DNA of 64,000 nucleotides from positions 1,493,001-1,557,000 of the forward strand of contig NZ_CP133782.1 of NCBI RefSeq assembly GCF_034351645.1, read 5' to 3'. This DNA is from Pseudomonas sp. DC1.2. GTDB taxonomy: Bacteria; Pseudomonadota; Gammaproteobacteria; Pseudomonadales; Pseudomonadaceae. Positions 55,116 through 64,000 of this stretch are shown one piece after another. The notes beneath the pieces are model-generated. The model was not told where the DNA came from. It ran no database searches and worked only from the letters and a program-made list of their open reading frames with translations. The stretch's first letter is position 1. The number at the start of each line of letters is the position of its first letter. The position numbers and the translations under genes were made by a program.

Positions 55116-55526
55116 TAATGTGCTCCTTGGGCTTTTGAGGGGGTAGTCCTCGTGAGCCGAGGATCTTGTTTTAGAGGGGGTGAGGGCGAGCTGTATATCA
55201 AAGTGCCATCATTTTGGTAAGGCCCATCAATCGAGCTTTCCCAGATGGGCCTTGCGGGGGCCAGCACCGCGCAATGAGGCGGTGAGCCCGGACCCGTTCG
55301 GTGGACTGGAACTGACGGCCAGAGGATTCAAGGGGTACAGCTGAATCGGTTAAGTATCGGTGTTGATACTTAACGGTCTTTTACTGACCAATTGGTCGAT
55401 TAAAAAACTTCAACTAAAGGGTTAACCCTGGAGCCACTGATTCGTCTGCTGGCCGAAATTCCCCTTCTCCTGCACCCGCTCCACTGGCTAAGCTCAGGAC
55501 TTGCGAATTCCCACCGAGGTCTCACC
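55116..55526. promoter_or_regulatory. Divergent control region of chemoreceptor and aceK, with two palindromes
   Basis: No gene in these 411 bases. GTTAAGTATC (55349-55358) and GATACTTAAC (55365-55374) form a perfect ten-pair hairpin. GACCAATTGGTC at 55386-55397 is a perfect 12-base palindrome. Both lie ~130-180 bases before the aceK ATG. The second resembles the ACCA/TGGT half-sites of GntR-type operators in inverted order. A terminator reading of the first is weakened by the distance from any plus-strand gene end. Confidence 0.5.
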
Positions 55527-57248
55527 ATGCCGCAGCAATGGCCAGCCGCCGACATCGCCCGCACGATCCTTGAGGGCTTCGATGATTACCGCGAGCATTT
55601 CCGCCAGATCACCGATGGCGCGCGGGCCCGTTTCGAACAGGCCAAGTGGCAGGAGGCGCAAGTAGCGTCGGCGGCGCGGATCAATCTCTATGAAGAGAAG
55701 GTCGGCGAAACGGTGGGGCGGCTGCAAATGTGCTTTGACCTCGATGCGTTAATGGACGTCAGTTGCTGGCCGCTGGTTAAAAGCGCCTACATCAGCCTGA
55801 TTGATCTGCGCTTCGACGATGAACTGTCCGAGACCTGGTACAACTCGATTTTCTGCGCCTTGTTTCGCCATGACCTGATCAGCGACGGCTGCATGTTCAT
55901 CCACACCACCCGACCCAGTTTGCGCCGGGCCAGGGCTGCGCAAACCCGTACCTACAAGCCCCAAGGGCATTTGAGCGAGATGTTGGCGAGCATCTTTGGC
56001 GACTACCGCTTCAGCGAAGATTACGCGGACCTGGCCGGCGACCTGCGGCGCCTCGAAGCGCAACTGCGCGAGAACCTGCCGGACTGGGTCTGCAAAGACC
56101 CGCAACTAAGCGTTGAACTGTTTTCCTCGGTGCTCTACCGCAACAAGGGCGCGTACCTGGTGGGGCGCATTTACACCCAGGACGAACAATGGCCGCTGGT
56201 GATTCCGCTGCTGCACCGTGAAGGTCGCGGCATCCAGATCGATGCGCTGATCACTGATGAGGCAGACGTCTCTATCATCTTCTCGTTCACCCGCTCGTAT
56301 TTCATGGTCGATGTGCCGGTGCCGGCGGAGTTCATTGGCTTCCTCAAACGCATTTTGCCGGGCAAGCACATCGCCGAGTTGTACACCTCGATTGGCTTCT
56401 ATAAACACGGCAAGTCCGAGTTTTACCGGGCGCTGATCAATCACCTGGCCAACACCGACGACCAGTTCATCATGGCGCCGGGCGTGCGTGGCATGGTCAT
56501 GAGCGTGTTCACGCTGCCGGGCTTCAACACCGTGTTCAAGATCATCAAGGATCGCTTCTCGCCCTCGAAAAACGTTGACCGCGCCACGGTGATTGAAAAA
56601 TATCGCCTGGTCAAAAGCGTCGACCGGGTTGGGCGCATGGCTGATACCCAGGAATTCTCGGACTTCCGTTTCCCGCTGAGCAAGTTCGAGCCGGCCTGCC
56701 TTGAGGAATTGCTCGACGTGGCGCCGTCCACGGTCTCGGTCGAGGGCGATACGGTACTGATCCGCCACTGCTGGACCGAGCGGCGCATGACTCCGCTGAA
56801 CCTCTACCTGGAAAACGCCAACGATGCCCAAGTGCGTGAGGCGCTGGAAGACTACGGTCTGGCGATCAAACAACTGGCTGCCGCGAACATCTTCCCCGGC
56901 GACATGTTGCTGAAGAACTTCGGTGTCACCCGACACGGACGCGTGGTGTTCTATGACTACGACGAGATTTGCTACCTGACCGAAGCCAATTTTCGCCACA
57001 TCCCGCAACCGCGCACACCCGAAGACGAAATGGCTTCTGAGCCGTGGTACTCGATCGGACCGCTGGATGTGTTCCCTGAAGAGTTTCCACCGTTCCTGTT
57101 TGCCGATTCCGGGCAGCGACGGTTGTTCGATCAACTGCACGGTGAGCTATACAACGCCGATTACTGGAAAAGCCTGCAAGCAGCGATTCGGGCAGGGAAG
57201 GTGATTGACGTGTTTCCTTACCGCCGTAAAGGCTTCGATAACGAATAG
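55527..57248 (+). CDS. aceK: Isocitrate dehydrogenase kinase/phosphatase
   Basis: 573 residues, full length. The ATP-binding segment is [20 protein letters not shown] with the following [12 protein letters not shown]; catalytic-region sequence [26 protein letters not shown] includes the kinase-like Asp residues. AceK switches isocitrate dehydrogenase off by phosphorylation and on by dephosphorylation, setting flow into the glyoxylate shunt. As in other pseudomonads it is not linked to aceA here. ATG at 55527 follows GAGG. A repeat element follows. Confidence 0.95.
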   Translation: MPQQWPAADIARTILEGFDDYREHFRQITDGARARFEQAKWQEAQVASAARINLYEEKVGETVGRLQMCFDLDALMDVSCWPLVKSAYISLIDLRFDDELSETWYNSIFCALFRHDLISDGCMFIHTTRPSLRRARAAQTRTYKPQGHLSEMLASIFGDYRFSEDYADLAGDLRRLEAQLRENLPDWVCKDPQLSVELFSSVLYRNKGAYLVGRIYTQDEQWPLVIPLLHREGRGIQIDALITDEADVSIIFSFTRSYFMVDVPVPAEFIGFLKRILPGKHIAELYTSIGFYKHGKSEFYRALINHLANTDDQFIMAPGVRGMVMSVFTLPGFNTVFKIIKDRFSPSKNVDRATVIEKYRLVKSVDRVGRMADTQEFSDFRFPLSKFEPACLEELLDVAPSTVSVEGDTVLIRHCWTERRMTPLNLYLENANDAQVREALEDYGLAIKQLAAANIFPGDMLLKNFGVTRHGRVVFYDYDEICYLTEANFRHIPQPRTPEDEMASEPWYSIGPLDVFPEEFPPFLFADSGQRRLFDQLHGELYNADYWKSLQAAIRAGKVIDVFPYRRKGFDNE

Positions 57249-57256
57249 CCCACGCA

Positions 57257-57351
57257 GATCGTTCCCACGTTCTGCGTGGGAATGCCTCAATGGACGCTTT
57301 TGGCAGGCGGAGCATGCCGGTTGCATTCCCGCGCGGCGTGTGGGAACGATC
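57257..57351. repeat. REPIN-like paired palindrome, 95 bases
   Basis: GATC ends, left arm TTCCCACG-TTCT-GCGTGGGAATGC, right arm GCATTCCCGCGCG...TGTGGGAACGATC. Same plan as the 46119 element with a more decayed centre. Lies between aceK and hrpA. Confidence 0.85.
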
Positions 57352-57414
57352 ACATGGCGGCGCAAATCTGCGACAATCGCCCCCCTGCGCCACTAGACGA
57401 CTTATTTGTACCTG

Positions 57415-61326
<3,912 letters not shown>

Positions 61327-61552
61327 CCCGGCGGGCTCGGTTCGCAGTGGCTCGCGCAAAAGGCGCCAAACCCCAGCGTTTATGGCAAACTTCGCGCCTA
61401 TAAACGCCGGCGCCGCAGTTTTGAGCCTTCCCGGGCTCAAGCGGAGCGCAATAAAGCGATGCCAGGTTTGTTTCCCTTGAGGGGAGTAGACCCTTTATGT
61501 GTTGGTACGTCGGTGCCAGCGCTTTCTGCCTGAACAGATTAGAGAAACGACC

Positions 61553-62674
61553 ATGCATAACGTCGTCATCAGCGGCACCGGCCTGTATACCCCGGCCAAC
61601 AGCATCTCCAATGAAGAGCTGGTGCAGTCTTTCAATGCTTACGTCGCGCAGTTCAACGCGGACAACGCTGACGCCATCACTCGTGGTGAAGTCCAGGCAT
61701 TGACCGAGTCCAGTGCCGCGTTTATCGAAAAAGCGTCCGGAATCAAAAGCCGCTTTGTGATGGACAAGGAAGGCATTCTTGACCCTCAGCGCATGGCGCC
61801 GCGTCTGCCCGAGCGTTCCAACGACGAATGGTCGGTGCTTTGCCAAATGGCCATTGGCGCCGCTGAGCAAGCGTTGCAGCGCGCCGGAAAAACCGCCGCT
61901 GACATCGATGGGGTGATCGTCGCCTGCTCCAACCTGCAACGGGCTTATCCGGCCATTGCCATCGAAGTCCAGGAAGCCTTGGGCATTCAAGGTTTCGGTT
62001 TCGACATGAACGTTGCCTGCTCTTCGGCAACCTTCGGCATTCAGGCGGCGACCAACAGCGTGCAACTGGGTCAGGCCCGGGCGATTCTGATGGTCAACCC
62101 GGAAGTCTGCACCGGTCACCTGAACTTTCGCGACCGCGACAGCCACTTCATTTTTGGTGACGCCGCCACTGCGGTGATCATTGAACGCGCCGACCTGGCG
62201 ACTTCGCCCTACCAGTTCGACATCGTCAGCACCAAACTGCTGACCAAGTTCTCCAACAACATCCGCAACAACTTCGGCTTCCTCAACCGCGCGGCTGAAG
62301 AAGGCGTGGGTGCTCGCGACAAGTTGTTCGTGCAGGAAGGCCGCAAGGTATTCCGCGATGTGTGTCCGATGGTTGCCGAGCTGATCGCCGCGCACCTGGA
62401 AGAGAATCAACTCAATATCGGCGACGTGAAGCGTTTTTGGCTGCACCAAGCCAACCTCAGCATGAACCACCTGATCGTCAAAAAGCTGCTGGGTCGTGAA
62501 GCCACTGAGACTGAAGCACCGGTGATTCTCGACACCTACGCCAACACCAGTTCCGCCGGTTCGGTGATTGCGTTTCACAAGAATCAGGACGATTTGGCCA
62601 CGGGATCGCTGGCTGTGCTCAGCTCGTTTGGCGCCGGTTATTCGATTGGCAGCGTGATTCTGCGTAAGCGTTGA
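61553..62674 (+). CDS. FabH-like beta-ketoacyl-ACP synthase III
   Basis: 373 residues from the ATG at 61553 (MHNVVISGTGLYTPANSIS), with AGAGA upstream. Thiolase fold with Cys in FDMNVACSSATFGIQ, His in FWLHQANLSMNH and Asn in YANTSSAGSVI, the FabH triad. Longer than canonical FabH by ~50 residues. By gene order with an ECF sigma gene it resembles P. aeruginosa PA3286, which feeds medium-chain acyl-CoA into fatty-acid synthesis; that assignment is from memory. A hairpin and the sigma-factor gene follow. Confidence 0.87.
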   Translation: MHNVVISGTGLYTPANSISNEELVQSFNAYVAQFNADNADAITRGEVQALTESSAAFIEKASGIKSRFVMDKEGILDPQRMAPRLPERSNDEWSVLCQMAIGAAEQALQRAGKTAADIDGVIVACSNLQRAYPAIAIEVQEALGIQGFGFDMNVACSSATFGIQAATNSVQLGQARAILMVNPEVCTGHLNFRDRDSHFIFGDAATAVIIERADLATSPYQFDIVSTKLLTKFSNNIRNNFGFLNRAAEEGVGARDKLFVQEGRKVFRDVCPMVAELIAAHLEENQLNIGDVKRFWLHQANLSMNHLIVKKLLGREATETEAPVILDTYANTSSAGSVIAFHKNQDDLATGSLAVLSSFGAGYSIGSVILRKR

Positions 62675-62760
62675 GTCAAATACCTGTAGTTCTTTTCCTT
62701 CGAAAAGCGATGATTTTTCCTACAGTCGAAATCGCCAAGACGCTGTAATTTCGAAGATGA

Positions 62761-62792
62761 CGACTGGACGACGCCTCAGCTAAGTCCAGTCG
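62761..62792 (+). terminator. Hairpin between the FabH-like gene and the sigma-factor gene
   Basis: CGACTGGAC (62761-62769) pairs perfectly with GTCCAGTCG (62784-62792), followed by CTGTTGTTTTCG. It could end the fabH transcript or attenuate read-through into the sigma-factor gene 36 bases on. Confidence 0.6.
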
Positions 62793-62828
62793 CTGTTGTT
62801 TTCGAACTCAGAATAAGGGGATGCTTTG

Positions 62829-63440
62829 ATGGCGGTTGACGACGCGCAATTGCTCGAGCGATTGCTGGCAGGTGAACAAAAGGCTTTCAAAGAATTGATC
62901 AGCACCTACCAGAACGCCATGCGCGCGGTGGCGTATGCGATCGTTGGCAACCGGCATGCCGACGAGATTGTTCAAGACGCCTGGCTGTCGGTAGTGCGCA
63001 ACCTCAGTGGGTTTGAAGGGCGTTCGAGTCTCAAGACCTGGCTGCTGACCATCACCGCCAATGCGGCCAAGGGGCGATACAAACAAAACCGTCGTGAGGT
63101 TTTGCTCGATGACCTGCCATCGCCTCACGGCACGATTGATGATGATCGTTTTTCGCCGGGCGATGAGCACTGGCTGGTGGCACCGTTCGCCTGGCACCAG
63201 GACACGCCGGAAGCCCTGCTGATCGAAAATGAACTGCGTGAATGCCTGGAACACACGTTGCTCAGTCTGTCGGAACTGCAAAGCAGCGTCTTGCTGCTGC
63301 GTGAGCGTCAGGGCCTGGAGCTGGAAGATATTTGTAATCTTCTGGAGATTTCGCTCTCCAATGCCCGTGTGCTGCTGCACCGCGCACGGTTGAAAGTCTT
63401 TGCGGCCGTGGAGCATTTTGAGGAGACTGGCGAATGTTGA
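62829..63440 (+). CDS. ECF-type RNA polymerase sigma factor
   Basis: 203 residues. Region 2 (AFKELISTYQNAMRAVAYAI, ADEIVQDAWLSVVRNL) and region 4 (LSELQSSVLLLRERQGLELE, DICNLLEISLSNARVLLHRAR) are clear, with no region 3. A ~50-residue acidic linker joins them. ATG at 62829 has AAGGGG upstream; a TTG three bases earlier is less likely. The anti-sigma gene overlaps its last seven bases, so both are coupled. Regulon unknown. Confidence 0.92.
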   Translation: MAVDDAQLLERLLAGEQKAFKELISTYQNAMRAVAYAIVGNRHADEIVQDAWLSVVRNLSGFEGRSSLKTWLLTITANAAKGRYKQNRREVLLDDLPSPHGTIDDDRFSPGDEHWLVAPFAWHQDTPEALLIENELRECLEHTLLSLSELQSSVLLLRERQGLELEDICNLLEISLSNARVLLHRARLKVFAAVEHFEETGEC

Positions 63441-63667
63441 GCTGCAAGGAACAAGTGGCGCGTTCTAGCGATTACCTCGACGGGCAGTTGAGTTTTCGCG
63501 AGAAGCTGATGATGCGCCATCACCTGATGTTTTGCGCCAATTGCCGGCGGTTCATTCGGCAAATGCGTTTGATGCAAGCGACCCTCAAGGCGATGCCCGA
63601 GCCGCCTCTGCCAGGGGTGGATGAGCTGGCTGCGCGCCTGGCCGCCGAACGTGCGAAACATCTATAA
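63434..63667 (+). CDS. Zinc-finger anti-sigma factor (zf-HC2)
   Basis: 77 residues. Cys4 in MLSCKEQVARSSDYLDG, then RHHLMFCANCRRFI: His-x3-Cys-x2-Cys forms the ZAS zinc site of cytoplasmic anti-sigma factors. No membrane segment, so it is a soluble, possibly redox-sensitive, inhibitor of the sigma factor encoded just before. Overlap with that gene supports equal synthesis of the two. Confidence 0.9.
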   Translation: MLSCKEQVARSSDYLDGQLSFREKLMMRHHLMFCANCRRFIRQMRLMQATLKAMPEPPLPGVDELAARLAAERAKHL

Positions 63668-63746
63668 AAAGCGCGTTGAGAGGTGGAACGGGTGCCAATA
63701 AGCGATACTCGCCGGGCTTTTACGCAAAGAAGTGGGGAGTAAGCCG

Positions 63747-64000
63747 ATGCCGTTGCAACGTCTGGAAAGTCTGAGCGAAATTGCGTCGCAAACATGGGAC
63801 GCGCTGGTGCCTGAAAATCAGCCGTTTCTGCGCCACGCTTTTCTGAGTGCGCTGGAGGACAGCGCTAGCCTCGGCCACCATAGTGGTTGGCAGCCTGAGC
63901 ATTTACTGCACGTCGAAGGTGATCGGCTGATCGCCGCGTTGCCCGGTTACCGCAAATGGCACTCCTACGGCGAGTACGTCTTCGATCACGCCTGGGCCGA
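63747..64000 (+). CDS. GNAT/DUF482-like protein, 5' part (continues past window end)
   Basis: The first 84 codons are present and open to the window edge. MPLQRLESLSEIASQTWDAL leads into PFLRHAFLSALEDSASLG and GWQPEHLLHVEGDRLIAALP, then YRKWHSYGEYVFDHAWA. This pattern is that of DUF482 proteins, a GNAT/FemAB-like group of unknown substrate sometimes called peptidogalycan biosynthesis protein. ATG at 63747 is preceded by GGGGAG. It follows the anti-sigma gene by 79 bases on the same strand. Confidence 0.75.
   Translation, partial: MPLQRLESLSEIASQTWDALVPENQPFLRHAFLSALEDSASLGHHSGWQPEHLLHVEGDRLIAALPGYRKWHSYGEYVFDHAWA

Noticed and set aside
56106..57140. 344-codon minus-strand frame opposite aceK
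   Set aside because: Antisense shadow; aceK is full length with all motifs.

Overview
The window looks like chromosome of a fluorescent-type Pseudomonas. I infer this from GC-rich codon use and from gene families and neighbourhoods typical of that genus: rnd-ycgL, ycgN, lpxO, aceK on its own, and hrpA followed by a fabH-like gene with an ECF sigma/anti-sigma pair. Dispersed intergenic palindromes with TTCCCACGC/GCGTGGGAA arms also fit. No tRNA, rRNA, CRISPR array, prophage or transposase was seen. Species cannot be set from the sequence alone.

Left end (1-6.4 kb) is accessory. It holds the C-terminal part of a cytosine-5 DNA methyltransferase overlapping a probable type II restriction endonuclease. 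After a YegP-like gene comes a four-gene membrane-linked glycosylation cluster (GtrB-like glycosyltransferase, methyltransferase, GtrA flippase-like protein, DUF6311-like membrane protein). Three of those four genes carry a disabling lesion: one single-base frameshift and two in-frame TGA codons.

6.5-27.4 kb: two LysR regulators, an LtrA membrane protein, a CynX-type MFS transporter, a methyltransferase, RNase D and YcgL, a D-2-hydroxyacid dehydrogenase, a secreted gluzincin-like protein whose zinc motif is lost, YcgN, a nitroreductase and a SpoU-type RNA methyltransferase. Then comes a complete tripartite RND efflux operon (permease, adaptor, outer-membrane lipoprotein), two tandem paralogous lipoproteins divergent from it, and an OmpR-type two-component system.

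27.5-34.7 kb is the most unusual part. All genes are on the minus strand. A small ORF is coupled to a 1090-residue VasX/BTH_I2691-like type VI secretion effector, which is coupled to a membrane protein resembling DUF6708 that I infer to be its immunity protein. Downstream the unit made of the effector's last ~134 codons plus an immunity gene is repeated twice more, every stop overlapping the next start. The three immunity proteins are near-identical in soluble parts but combine two alternative membrane hairpins with two alternative C-terminal membrane segments, so they look like recombined mosaics.

35-64 kb is mostly core: YajD, a spermidine-synthase-like protein, a lone cNMP-binding protein, oligopeptidase B, a class II amidotransferase, a LysR-MFS-PxpABC set for 5-oxoproline use, a MoxR/VWA pair, a DUF2442-like gene, a DUF748 protein, cysteine synthase, LpxO, an EamA transporter, a chemoreceptor, AceK, HrpA, a FabH-like ketosynthase, an ECF sigma factor with its zinc anti-sigma factor, and the start of a GNAT/DUF482-type protein cut by the window edge.
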